Shown here in pieces: positions 43,749 through 52,728 of a stretch of 64,000 bases of DNA (position 1 is its first letter; every line of letters begins with the position of its first letter). This DNA is from Alphaproteobacteria bacterium (GTDB lineage: Bacteria > Pseudomonadota > Alphaproteobacteria > Micropepsales > Micropepsaceae), in the NCBI GenBank assembly GCA_021325375.1, contig JAJPHG010000007.1, forward strand, positions 62,001 to 126,000, read 5' to 3'. The notes beneath the pieces were generated by a model. It had not been told where the DNA came from and did not search any database. It saw nothing but the letters and a program-made list of their open reading frames with translations. A program made the position numbers and the translations under genes.

Positions 43749-44552
43749 TCACGGATCGTCTGAGCCGCCGCGAATTATCGTGACCTGTTTGAGTCTTATG
43801 CCATGCTTCAACGCAAATTCGCAAAGTGCATCGCATACATCAATAGCCTCGTGGCTTGCCATGCACGTGATCTCGGCAATGTCTGTTGCAGTCAAATGTA
43901 TTCGTTCGCCGATCTTCCAGCGTCGCTCGCGCACCGGCCTTTCGTGCCGGAGGGGCTCAACGAATTGTACGCCCGATGGCAATTTATTCGCTTCATACCG
44001 ATTGCCGTCGGAAGCCAGCAAACTGGGGTCTAATCCGAGCCAAGTGATGACCATTTCATCGCCATCGGCGCAATGCTTCCGCCGGACGATGCCCGCACCG
44101 TGTGCTAGCGCGTTGCGCGCCGACACGAAGCTCTCGAAATGTCGTGCATACATTCCTTCGACCTGGAATTCGTCTTTGAGTATTTTAACTTTCGCGCCAA
44201 GCGACACCCGCTCGAATTGCTTCATGCGTTTGCCTTGATTGGCCGATGGCGCAAGCGTCAGGCCCGCGTCGTAGATTTGATCGAGAAAATGCGCGAAGGC
44301 TTCAACAAGGTCGCGTAGGCCGTTTCCGAGAATCCAAGAAATGTACTGTTCATTGTAATCTTTTAGCACCTCCTCTCGCATCGGCTCGGGTACTACCAGT
44401 ATTTGGAGACTTCCGGGCAGCTCGGTTTCTTCAAAATGCCAGAGCGAGACGCCTCGGTGGCCGAACCGCATAAAAACGAAAGCGCGATGCACTTCAGCTA
44501 GCACCTCTCGATAGATGCTATCGAGGTCGAAGGAAGGCTGGGCGGGCGTCAA
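43749..44552 (-). CDS. HEPN-like protein (RNALAH motif)
   Basis: This protein is about 267 residues. The motif SARNALAHGAGIV near residue 145 matches the Rx4H active-site signature of HEPN ribonucleases (R-N-x-x-x-H then x-x-G-I-V is common in this fold). Around it are helices such as AFAHFLDQIYDAG and DVCDALCEFALKHG. HEPN proteins are often toxins or defence RNases. The frame continues upstream without a stop, but that part overlaps a gene on the other strand; a TTG at 44552 is the likely start, with GTG codons as alternatives. Function is inferred from one motif. Confidence 0.6.
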   Translation of the reverse strand: MTPAQPSFDLDSIYREVLAEVHRAFVFMRFGHRGVSLWHFEETELPGSLQILVVPEPMREEVLKDYNEQYISWILGNGLRDLVEAFAHFLDQIYDAGLTLAPSANQGKRMKQFERVSLGAKVKILKDEFQVEGMYARHFESFVSARNALAHGAGIVRRKHCADGDEMVITWLGLDPSLLASDGNRYEANKLPSGVQFVEPLRHERPVRERRWKIGERIHLTATDIAEITCMASHEAIDVCDALCEFALKHGIRLKQVTIIRGGSDDP

Positions 44553-44633
44553 GGTCAGACACTCTGCAAGATTTGTGCGGCGGCACTTTAGATCGCGGCT
44601 GTCACGGCGCCAAACGACCGCTGTTGACCTGCC

Positions 44634-44660
44634 GTGAACAGAATACGGCAAATTGTTCAC
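44634..44660. promoter_or_regulatory. 27-bp inverted repeat, operator candidate, copy 2
   Basis: GTGAACAGAAT ... TTGTTCAC, the same length and ends as the site at 41728-41754 (arms imperfect in the middle). It lies between the divergent HEPN-like gene and the secreted-protein gene at 44704, so it could control both. Confidence 0.6.
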
Positions 44661-44703
44661 GGTGGGCGCGGGACGGCCGATTTCGCCCGCCAAAGGAGGT
44701 GTT

Positions 44704-45189
44704 ATGGCGGGCATCTGGCAAAAGGCTCGATTCGCGCATTTCTCAGGTCGGCGGTCAGTGGCGGCCTTGGTCGTCGCATCAGGCTGCTTCGTCTCGACTG
44801 CCGCTCTCGCGCAATTGTTTGGCGGGCAGTCCGAGTTCCATCGCGAACAATGGGAAATCGACCAAGACCCTTGGCGCGCCTTACCCGATCCGTCGGGACA
44901 CCTCGTCGAGCACATTTGCAGCACCGGCGAAGGCTACATCCGGGTCAAGGACATGAACGACTACGCGTTCATGACGGACCCGCTCACCGGCAAGCAAAAA
45001 AGCCGTCTCCGGCCTCGTCAGGTCGTGAAGGTCTATGCCGACACCAATGCTGTCGCTCATGGCAATTGTAACGTCGATTTTGTTGACGGCGACGTCCGCG
45101 GCTTGGGTTGGGTGCCGTTGAGCATGTTCGAGCCGGGTTACTTCAAGCAGCGAGCCAAGCCGCAAGGTACCAACAGCGCCGACAATTAA
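44704..45189 (+). CDS. Secreted protein of unknown function
   Basis: This 161-residue protein has a signal sequence (VAALVVASGCFVSTAALA). The mature part has a few Cys and a beta-rich, SH3-like look (EGYIRVKDMNDYAFMTD ... VVKVYADTNAVAHGNC). The strong AAAGGAGG precedes the ATG at 44704. It follows the 27-bp inverted repeat and is 43 bp upstream of a membrane-protein gene. No family was recognised; bacterial SH3-type ligand binding is only a guess. Confidence 0.65.
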   Translation: MAGIWQKARFAHFSGRRSVAALVVASGCFVSTAALAQLFGGQSEFHREQWEIDQDPWRALPDPSGHLVEHICSTGEGYIRVKDMNDYAFMTDPLTGKQKSRLRPRQVVKVYADTNAVAHGNCNVDFVDGDVRGLGWVPLSMFEPGYFKQRAKPQGTNSADN

Positions 45190-45232
45190 AATTTGGTCGA
45201 ACCACGCGTCAGCGCTTAAGTGGGAGGCGATA

Positions 45233-45616
45233 ATGGCACAGATCATCTATGTCATGCCGAGCGGAAATAGCGACCCTAGCACGGTGCCCCTTCTTCCGGC
45301 GCTCGTGCCGCCGGGTATTCTCGTCATGGATCTCTGGAAGATACTCACGGGCGCCCAATGGCATCCTCTCTTCAAGATTTTGGGCTGTGCCGCTTTCATA
45401 GCGGCGCTCATTTACGCGCTGTATCTCATGTACAGGTTTCTGCCGGTCGGCGTGTCAATTGCGCTCACGATGATCTACATGACTGCGACCTATGTGTGGG
45501 AAGCCTTGGTGTTCACTTCTGACCCCATATGGCTTGCCGCTATCGCTGTCGGTGGGGGGACATTCGGATTTTTCGGCGGCCGGGCGCTTGCTCGTGACGA
45601 ACATCGCATGGCGTGA
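45233..45616 (+). CDS. Small integral membrane protein
   Basis: This 127-residue protein has three to four hydrophobic segments (VPLLPALVPPGILVMD, ILGCAAFIAALIYALYLMY, VSIALTMIYMTATYVW, WLAAIAVGGGTFGFFGG). GGGAGGCGATA precedes the ATG. It follows the secreted protein by 43 bp and probably shares its transcript and the inverted-repeat control. No family was recognised. Confidence 0.65.
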   Translation: MAQIIYVMPSGNSDPSTVPLLPALVPPGILVMDLWKILTGAQWHPLFKILGCAAFIAALIYALYLMYRFLPVGVSIALTMIYMTATYVWEALVFTSDPIWLAAIAVGGGTFGFFGGRALARDEHRMA

Positions 45617-46329
45617 GAAAAACGAGACGCGACGTCTCGCTGCAAAAATCTAGCGTGAGGTAATAAGTGCGCGCCGCGATGCGGCTGGGCTCTATGCGTC
45701 CGCCTTCACTGTGTTCCGGCGTGACGCACCGGGCCGCATTGCGTCCCGCCCATGCGGGTGACGATCCCTCGCGCAAGTGAGTGTCGAGAGCGTCGGCGGT
45801 CGCACTCGGTTCCGCCGCGTTGCGGCTCCTACGGGTGCGCCGCTGCGCACGCTTGTCAGCGCCGCCGCCGCTCGACGGCGCGTCCCGGCCACGCTGGCGC
45901 GCGGCCTCCTTGCAGCCTGGCTCGGGCCGCGCGCGGCTGATGCCGCACAACGCCTCTCGCGCTTTGTTATTGGTCGGCTTCATACGCGCCGCCGGGTGCC
46001 GCTCGCTGCGCTCGCGCGTCCACCCGCGTCTCCCCGTCGGCGCTGCGTTTCGCGGTGCTCCACTTCGCTTGACGGGTGATGCTCCTCGCAGGCGACGCCC
46101 GGCCGCGCGTATGCCCCGAGGTTAGTTCTCCGGGGCGCTGCCCCGGCGCAGGCAAGGGAACCGCTGCGCGGCGAACCCTGCCGTCTCCCCGGTCTTCGGT
46201 CGCTGCGCTCCGTGCAGACCGGGTGATCCCCCTCGGCAGGGTTCGCCCTTGCCTTTGCCGCCCCGGTCTCGCCGACGGGCAAGGGTTCAGCGCAGCGCTG
46301 CGCTGTAACCCAAGCCCTGAGAGGACAAG
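45617..46329. other. GC-rich noncoding region with repeats
   Basis: No reliable gene in 713 bp. It contains the second copy of the 48-bp repeat (45795-45843, GGCGGTCGCACTCGGT ... CGGGTGCGCCGC) and an inverted repeat GGCAAGGG...CGAACCCTGCCG / CGGCAGGGTTCGCCCTTGCC (about 46151-46258) upstream of the next gene. It could hold regulatory RNA or a replication-type site; this is not shown. Confidence 0.45.
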
Positions 46330-46779
46330 ATGACCAAGCAACGCAAGAGCAGGCCAGTAGCGAAGAAAGCGGCACATTCGCCGACCTGTCCGCCGAAGCT
46401 TCAGCGCAGGCGGAAGGCATTGAAGGCAAAGCGTCAGACGCTCGAGAAGCCGCCCACACCGCGCCGGGAGCCCAAGACCATCGAGCGGTTCGAATGGCAG
46501 GGCATCACGGTGGCCGTGTCCTATGAGGCCGACTGGATGGGGATGTCGGAACGGTATTCGCAGTTCGCGACCGCGCATGTTGAGATCGAAGCGCTTGAGC
46601 CGCGCAGGCAGGCTCTGCCGATCACGGAGACCGGCTATCGCTCGCACTTCGTAGCAATGGGCATTGTGGAACAGGCAGGCGGTCCGGTGGCGTATGCGCG
46701 TGAATGGCTCGATCACGCTGCCAAGACTCCAGCGTGGAAGAAACAGCAGGAAGCCTCGCGCCAGCTATGCTTGTTTTAG
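46330..46779 (+). CDS. Conserved mobile-element protein of unknown function
   Basis: This 149-residue protein has a basic N-terminus (KKAAHSPTCPPKLQRRRKALK) and a conserved core: FEWQGITVAVSYEADWMGMS, ATAHVEIEALEP, ITETGYRSHFV and YAREWLDHAAKTPAW, ending RQLCLF. I recall this pattern in many rhizobial-type genomes and elements, always without known function. A GAGAGGACAAG ribosome site precedes the ATG. It is the last gene before the right end of the island. Confidence 0.8.
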   Translation: MTKQRKSRPVAKKAAHSPTCPPKLQRRRKALKAKRQTLEKPPTPRREPKTIERFEWQGITVAVSYEADWMGMSERYSQFATAHVEIEALEPRRQALPITETGYRSHFVAMGIVEQAGGPVAYAREWLDHAAKTPAWKKQQEASRQLCLF

Positions 46780-46910
46780 GCCGCGCACGACAACGGCGCG
46801 CATTCCGTGCGCGCCGTTTCGGCTCGACGGAATCAGCAGCCGGTGCTAGACGGGAAAAGATCATGGACAGCGCGTCCAAGTGCGAAACGAATAAAAAGTG
46901 CAGAATCGCC

Positions 46911-46929
46911 TACACAGTATCTGCACAGC
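46911..46929. promoter_or_regulatory. Candidate integrase arm-type site, right end
   Basis: CTACACAGTATCTGCACAG matches CTACACAATTTCTGCACTG at 25478-25496 in 16 of 19 bases. A reversed half (AGTGCAGAAT) lies just before it. It is 56 bp from the right direct repeat. Confidence 0.45.
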
Positions 46930-46984
46930 CGGAAATGGACAGAATTTTCTATTTAATATCAGTAAATTAGAAATACTCTGTCCT

Positions 46985-46999
46985 TCGCCGGGGATGACA
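46985..46999. repeat. Candidate attR core (15-bp direct repeat)
   Basis: TCGCCGGGGATGACA, identical to 25364-25378. It is followed by GTTGG, which completes the palindrome whose left arm is at 25236, on the other side of the island. Confidence 0.6.
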
Positions 47000-47012
47000 G
47001 TTGGACAGGTGG

Positions 47013-48110
47013 TCAGATTTTCTGGAATTCGCTCATTGCCGCCTGCTTGGTGAAGCCGGCGAAGACGGATTGGACGTCGGTGAGCTCGGTCTGGCTCAGC
47101 ACCGGGCGCATGGCGCGCGCCTGGCGGGAGAGGTTGAACACGGTCGCGAAGACACAGCGGTCGATGCCCACCGCGCGGCAGGCGAGCGCGACCGGCTTCG
47201 GCCCCATCTCGTAGAGCCTGCGCCGCGTGTCGGCGAGCGGCGCGTCCAGCAGCTTGGAGAACGCCAGGTCGAAGAGATCGATCTGCCCCTGATGCAGCAC
47301 GCGCAGCAGGAAGCCGGCCTTGAGCTGGCCGGACGCCGCGAGCTTGTCGATCAGCTTCTGGGCGCTTTCCGCGGGCTCTGCCTTCGGCGGCGCGGGCTCG
47401 CTTTTTACGATCTGTTCGGCCTCGCCCAGCGCCTTGTCGAGCTTGACCGGCTCTATCGCGTAGTTGCGCGCGATGAAGCCCTTGAGCGCGTCGGAGACCC
47501 ATTCGCACATCTTGGTGGCGAGCTCCGGCGGCAGGTCGGCGCGCCGCGCGAGCGGGTCTTGCAGATTGGCGATGCGGCGTGATTTCTCGACCAGCGCCTC
47601 GAACGCCGTGGGAGAGATCTTCGCGGTGATGTTCCTGACCAGCGCGGTCAGCACGCTCTCGGCCTCGAGCTTGACGAGAGCCTCGGTGACCGGCTCGCCG
47701 ATATTGGGACGGCTGGCGGCGGCTTCCTGGTGGCCCTCGCCGCATTCGCCGATCATGCGCAGCACGTCGGTCTCGGTGAGCAGCGGACTCCTGAGGATCA
47801 GGGGCCGCGCGACCTCGATCGCATCGTCGGCGAGGAGAAGGATCAGGTCGTGCGGTGCGTTGGTATCGTCGGCGAGACGCTCGGCCAGCGAGATGCGGAT
47901 CGCCATCTCGACGTCGCGGGCGAGCCTGCGCAGGATCTCCTGCATCAGCGCGCGCTCGCGCTCGTTCAGATAGGAGCCCTGGATGCGGTAGAGCGAGGCG
48001 ACGGCGAGGAAGATCTCCTCCCGCGTCGTGCCCTGCGGGTTGGCCGCGAGCTGGGCGAGCCGGCCCATGTCGTTCAAGTCGCGCGCCGTCAAACCCAAGG
48101 CATGCCCCAT
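47013..48110 (-). CDS. DUF2336 family protein
   Basis: This 365-residue, mostly helical alphaproteobacterial protein matches the DUF2336 family in length and composition, with HEAT-like helical units such as LAERLADDTNAPHDLILLLADD and ARPLILRSPLLTETDVL. The family has no settled function; members are often linked to cell-cycle or regulatory genes. The stop lies 8 bp beyond the right end of the island. The ATG at 48110 begins MGHALGLTARDLND. Confidence 0.85.
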   Translation of the reverse strand: MGHALGLTARDLNDMGRLAQLAANPQGTTREEIFLAVASLYRIQGSYLNERERALMQEILRRLARDVEMAIRISLAERLADDTNAPHDLILLLADDAIEVARPLILRSPLLTETDVLRMIGECGEGHQEAAASRPNIGEPVTEALVKLEAESVLTALVRNITAKISPTAFEALVEKSRRIANLQDPLARRADLPPELATKMCEWVSDALKGFIARNYAIEPVKLDKALGEAEQIVKSEPAPPKAEPAESAQKLIDKLAASGQLKAGFLLRVLHQGQIDLFDLAFSKLLDAPLADTRRRLYEMGPKPVALACRAVGIDRCVFATVFNLSRQARAMRPVLSQTELTDVQSVFAGFTKQAAMSEFQKI

Positions 48111-48335
48111 CGCTTCTGCGCCCCACGCTCCGTTTTGGAGCGAAGGCGAGCAGTAGCAAAACGGCGTTAACAGCGCGTTAAGGCTAAGGGCTGGCTTGCT
48201 GGTCGCGGGCTTGAGTTAACGCCGCGGGAACTACGAAGCCCGATGCGCATTTACGGGTGAGCCGCGCCCTCGCGGCCAGTCTGGGGACCGCACATCCAGT
48301 CATCCTTTTCCGAACGCCGAGGAGGCTCTAACCCC

Positions 48336-49472
48336 ATGCGAACAATTGCATTTGCATCGCTGGCGCTGCTGGCGAGCGCAGCCTTTGTGCCGGCCCAGTC
48401 CGCACAGCAAGGCAGCGCCAAGCCCATGTTCATCACGCTTCCCAATCACAACATGAACTGGAAACCGTCCGGACGGATCGCCGGCCAGCTTCCGCAATGG
48501 AACGGGAGCTTCACCGACAATCTCGGGCAGACGGTGAACTACACGATGGTGGGGGCGGACCCGGCGACGTCGAACGCCACCACGCGCGTGCGCGTCTACA
48601 TCATTCCGGTGAAGACCGTCTTCGGCCCGGAAAACGGCAACGCCACCTTCGATCCGCTCGCCGTGACGCTTCCCGGCGGACAGTCGCTCATCGACAACAT
48701 CGTCGCCTCGCCCTTGTTCTCCAAAGGCGTCGTCTTCGATCAGGGCGGCACGATCGTGGGCCGGGGGCAATACATCGATGCCTATCAGCGCGCCAATTTC
48801 TGGTCATCGGTCAGCACCAACAGCCGCTATCACATCGCGTTCATGACGCCGATCGTGCTTCCCGAGAAGACCATCAACGTCGCGGTCAAGAACGGAAACG
48901 TGACGACCAATCCGTTCGGCACCAAGCCGGTCGGCCAGATCTACGTCAACGCGTTCGACAGTCACCTGCAGAAGCTGATGGCGAAGATGCCCCATGTCGG
49001 CCCGGGTGTGCTGCCGCTGTTCGTGACCTACGACACCTATCTCACCGAGGCGCCGCTCGAAGGCTGCTGTATCGGCGGCTATCACTCCGCGATCGGCAGT
49101 CAGCCGGCAGGCCAGACCTACGCCTACACGACCTATGAGGACGAGGCGGGATCGTTCGCGCAGGACGTCTCGGCGATGTCGCACGAGCTCGGCGAATGGC
49201 TGGACGATCCGTTCGTGGACAATTCCGTCAACTGTCTCGACAACCAGCTGATGGAAGTCGGCGATCCCTTGGAGAACAACGCCAATTACGGCGCCTTCCC
49301 CTACATGCTCAACGGCTCGACCTACAATCTCCAATCGCTGGTGTTCATCGGCTATTTCGGCGCGCCGCCCTCGACGTCGCTGCATAGCTGGCTCAGCTTC
49401 CAGAACGACGAGTCCAGCGTGTGTCCCGGCCAGGGCACGCCGGGCAAGGGCAACGTGTTCCCGATGCATTGA
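48336..49472 (+). CDS. Secreted protein with a HELGEW metallopeptidase-like motif
   Basis: This 378-residue protein has a clear signal peptide (ASLALLASAAFVPAQS). The stretch SAMSHELGEWLDDPFVDNSVNC near residues 280-301 contains HELGEWxxDP, a motif I associate with secreted proteins of Acidobacteria and other soil bacteria and which resembles zinc-peptidase HExxE/HExxH sites. Two further Cys pairs may form disulfides. AGGAGG lies before the ATG. The gene is alone and divergent from the DUF2336 gene. Peptidase activity is inference. Confidence 0.65.
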   Translation: MRTIAFASLALLASAAFVPAQSAQQGSAKPMFITLPNHNMNWKPSGRIAGQLPQWNGSFTDNLGQTVNYTMVGADPATSNATTRVRVYIIPVKTVFGPENGNATFDPLAVTLPGGQSLIDNIVASPLFSKGVVFDQGGTIVGRGQYIDAYQRANFWSSVSTNSRYHIAFMTPIVLPEKTINVAVKNGNVTTNPFGTKPVGQIYVNAFDSHLQKLMAKMPHVGPGVLPLFVTYDTYLTEAPLEGCCIGGYHSAIGSQPAGQTYAYTTYEDEAGSFAQDVSAMSHELGEWLDDPFVDNSVNCLDNQLMEVGDPLENNANYGAFPYMLNGSTYNLQSLVFIGYFGAPPSTSLHSWLSFQNDESSVCPGQGTPGKGNVFPMH

Positions 49473-49512
49473 GGCGTCTTGCGAGGCGGGCCGCGCGCCC
49501 GCCTCACCCTTT

Positions 49513-50265
49513 TCAGAACGTCCGCAGCGCCCGTCGCAGCACGATCGCGCCGTATTCGGCGTTGGCGTGGCTCTGGTCGTCCTCGTCGCCGGCGAGATGT
49601 TCGCCGCCGCGGAAATAGACAGGATCGGTGCTGAGCACGCTCTTGTGCAGCGTCTCGCGCGGCTGCGCGAGGAAGCGCGCGCCCAAAGGTTCCGCCAGAC
49701 TCTCGAAGGCGCGGGTGTAGAGAGAGACGAGCGCTGCGTCTTCGCCGCGCTGCGCAAGCGTCGCGAAAGCGGGCCGCGGCGCGGAGGCCGGCGTGGCGAC
49801 GAGGGCTGCAGGCGCGTCGCTGATCTGCCTGAGCAGTCCCAGCAGCCACATCATCGGCGTCAGGGCGAGCAGGCGCGCCATGCACGTGGCGTAGCAGGCG
49901 TTGGAAAGTCCCTGCCGCCCATCCGGCGCGATGGTGGCCGGACGATGCTGCGACAAGAGAGGCAGAATGGTTTTCGCCCCGCTGCCCATGCCGCAAAGGA
50001 TGTAGCCGCCGAAGCGCGGCTCTATGCGGGTCGCGCCGCCCGTGCGCAAGTCGAAGGCGCGGCGCAGGCGCGGATCGGTCGGCACCAGCGCGCCGTCCTG
50101 CACCGCGAGGTTCACCAGCAGCTCGCGGCGCGCGGCGAAGAAGGTGAGATCGGCGCCGGGAAATTCGCCGGCAATGGACGTCCAGCCCGCCTTCAAGGCC
50201 GCGGTGTGGGAATCGCCGATGACGCAGACGTGCTTCACGGCGACGGGCTCTTCGGGGACCGGCAT
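49513..50265 (-). CDS. SGNH-like hydrolase/acyltransferase family protein
   Basis: This 250-residue protein begins with [19 protein letters not shown], the block I GDSH of the SGNH/GDSL fold, and has SHANAEYG near the end in the place of the catalytic Asp-x-x-His block (DDQSHAN). The middle resembles a small-molecule or glycan-modifying hydrolase. The substrate is unknown. The ATG at 50265 (MPVPEEP) is chosen; the frame reaches into a palindromic repeat, which is not coding. It is convergent with the secreted protein gene. Confidence 0.72.
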   Translation of the reverse strand: MPVPEEPVAVKHVCVIGDSHTAALKAGWTSIAGEFPGADLTFFAARRELLVNLAVQDGALVPTDPRLRRAFDLRTGGATRIEPRFGGYILCGMGSGAKTILPLLSQHRPATIAPDGRQGLSNACYATCMARLLALTPMMWLLGLLRQISDAPAALVATPASAPRPAFATLAQRGEDAALVSLYTRAFESLAEPLGARFLAQPRETLHKSVLSTDPVYFRGGEHLAGDEDDQSHANAEYGAIVLRRALRTF

Positions 50266-50343
50266 GGGGGAACGGTGCGGGATTTCGCTGTGTGCCGCAA
50301 TCGGGATTTCGCTGGGGCAGGTTTCTGTCGACCTAATAAAAAT

Positions 50344-50446
50344 TGTCATCCCGGCTGAGCGCAGCGAATGCCGGGACCCAGGGTGCAAGCGGCGCATTGG
50401 GTCCCGGCCCAGCGCGATGCTTACGCATCGCTTGGCCGGGATGACA
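50344..50446. repeat. Dispersed palindrome, family B, copy 3
   Basis: The arms TGTCATCCCGGC and GCCGGGATGACA flank GGGACCCAG / TGGGTCCC inner arms. It lies in the divergent gap between the SGNH-like gene and glpK. Confidence 0.86.
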
Positions 50447-50476
50447 GTCTGCACGATCAACTCTAGTCTTGTGCCC

Positions 50477-51940
<1,464 letters not shown>

Positions 51941-51948
51941 TCCTGCTT

Positions 51949-51971
51949 AACCTCCCCATAAGGGGGAGGTT
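51949..51971 (+). terminator. Hairpin after glpK
   Basis: AACCTCCCC and GGGGGAGGTT pair across ATAA just after the glpK stop. No strong T-run follows. Confidence 0.45.
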
Positions 51972-52057
51972 GATTCTTATCGATGGGCGTAACGATTTGT
52001 GGACCATCGCCTCCTATGCTTGGGCGGTCACGGCGTTTCGCTTTGGGGAGCCTCGCG

Positions 52058-52261
52058 ATGGATGACAGTTCCGAACTTCATTACATACTGCCTGCCGGCA
52101 TCTTCCTGGTTGCCGTCATCGGCATGCTCGCATGGCAGGTCCTGCGCCTGCTCGGCCGGGGCGGCCTCGACGCCATGGGGCTGATACGATTGGTCTGCAG
52201 CGTGTTCGTGCTCGGCATCATGTGCTGGGTGGGGTTCACGGCTCTGCGGATGTGGACGTGA
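52058..52261 (+). CDS. Small two-pass membrane protein
   Basis: This 67-residue protein has two hydrophobic segments (YILPAGIFLVAVIGMLAWQVL and IRLVCSVFVLGIMCWVGFTAL). GGGGAG lies 7 bases before the ATG at 52058. No family was recognised. It sits between glpK and the relic of a second glpK tail. Confidence 0.55.
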   Translation: MDDSSELHYILPAGIFLVAVIGMLAWQVLRLLGRGGLDAMGLIRLVCSVFVLGIMCWVGFTALRMWT

Positions 52262-52267
52262 AAGCCG

Positions 52268-52360
52268 GAAGTCCGTTTCCGCCCACTCGCCGCGCCCGCA
52301 TTCGACGGGCTATATGACGGCTGGACGAAGGCGGTGGAGGCGCCGGGATGGCCGTGCTGA
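52268..52360 (+). pseudogene. Relic of a second glpK C-terminus
   Basis: Read in one frame this segment gives [27 protein letters not shown] and a stop, against [21 protein letters not shown]... at the end of glpK (51850-51940). The DNA of the YDGWTKAV part differs by only a few silent changes. It looks like the last piece of a duplicated glpK. Its GGAGG serves as ribosome site for the next gene, whose start overlaps it. Confidence 0.6.
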
Positions 52361-52728
52361 CCCAACTGTCGGGCAATCCGATATTCTGGCTCGACATCCC
52401 CGCCTGGATTCTGTTCGCCGCGGCGGGGCGGGACTATTTCGCCTCGGTCAACGCGCTGTTGAACTACGTCGACGAGCATTGTCCGCAGCTATGGCAGCAA
52501 ATCTGGGCCGCGCGGGTGTTCAACCAGGCAGATCCCTATACGCCGCGCCGAAGAGTGCGCTCGCTGGACAGCCTGATCCTGTTCCGGCGCAGTTCCGTGA
52601 ACTATCCCACCGATCCCGAATTCGTGGCGCTGCGCAGCCGCGCGCGGCTCTCGGTCGTCGCCTTGACCGTGACGCTGGCCGGCGCGCTCATCCTGCTTGG
52701 CCTGGTCGACTGGAGTATGCGCGCTTGA
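52348..52728 (+). CDS. Small membrane protein of unknown function
   Basis: This 126-residue protein has a hydrophobic N-terminal segment (IFWLDIPAWILFAAAG) and a C-terminal one (LSVVALTVTLAGALILLGLV), with a basic middle. GGAGG lies 7 bases before the ATG at 52348. The 3' end overlaps the opposing transporter gene by 41 bp. No family was recognised. The start lies inside the glpK relic, so this gene may have used the duplicated DNA as a leader. Confidence 0.55.
   Translation: MAVLTQLSGNPIFWLDIPAWILFAAAGRDYFASVNALLNYVDEHCPQLWQQIWAARVFNQADPYTPRRRVRSLDSLILFRRSSVNYPTDPEFVALRSRARLSVVALTVTLAGALILLGLVDWSMRA

Larger units (their letters stand above)
25364..46999. mobile_element. Integrative mobilisable element (about 21.6 kb)
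   Basis: The segment is bounded by a 15-bp direct repeat, carries a tyrosine integrase just inside the left end, and has candidate integrase arm sites at both ends. It encodes MobC, a relaxase and a VirD4/TraG-type coupling protein but no type IV secretion channel, so it would have to borrow a conjugation pore. It contains many unknown or accessory genes, pseudogene fragments, AT-richer stretches, and lacks the chromosomal repeat families seen outside. Chromosomal housekeeping genes resume at once on both sides (moaA left, a DUF2336 gene right). Confidence 0.75.

Noticed and set aside
43749..44924. Longer version of the HEPN-like protein starting at 44924
   Set aside because: The first 120 codons overlap the well-supported secreted-protein gene and the inverted repeat, and are Cys/Arg-rich without structure.
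46863..46970. Short frame MDSASKCETNKK... near the right end of the island
   Set aside because: It lies in AT-rich DNA containing the candidate integrase arm site, has no ribosome site, and does not look like a protein.
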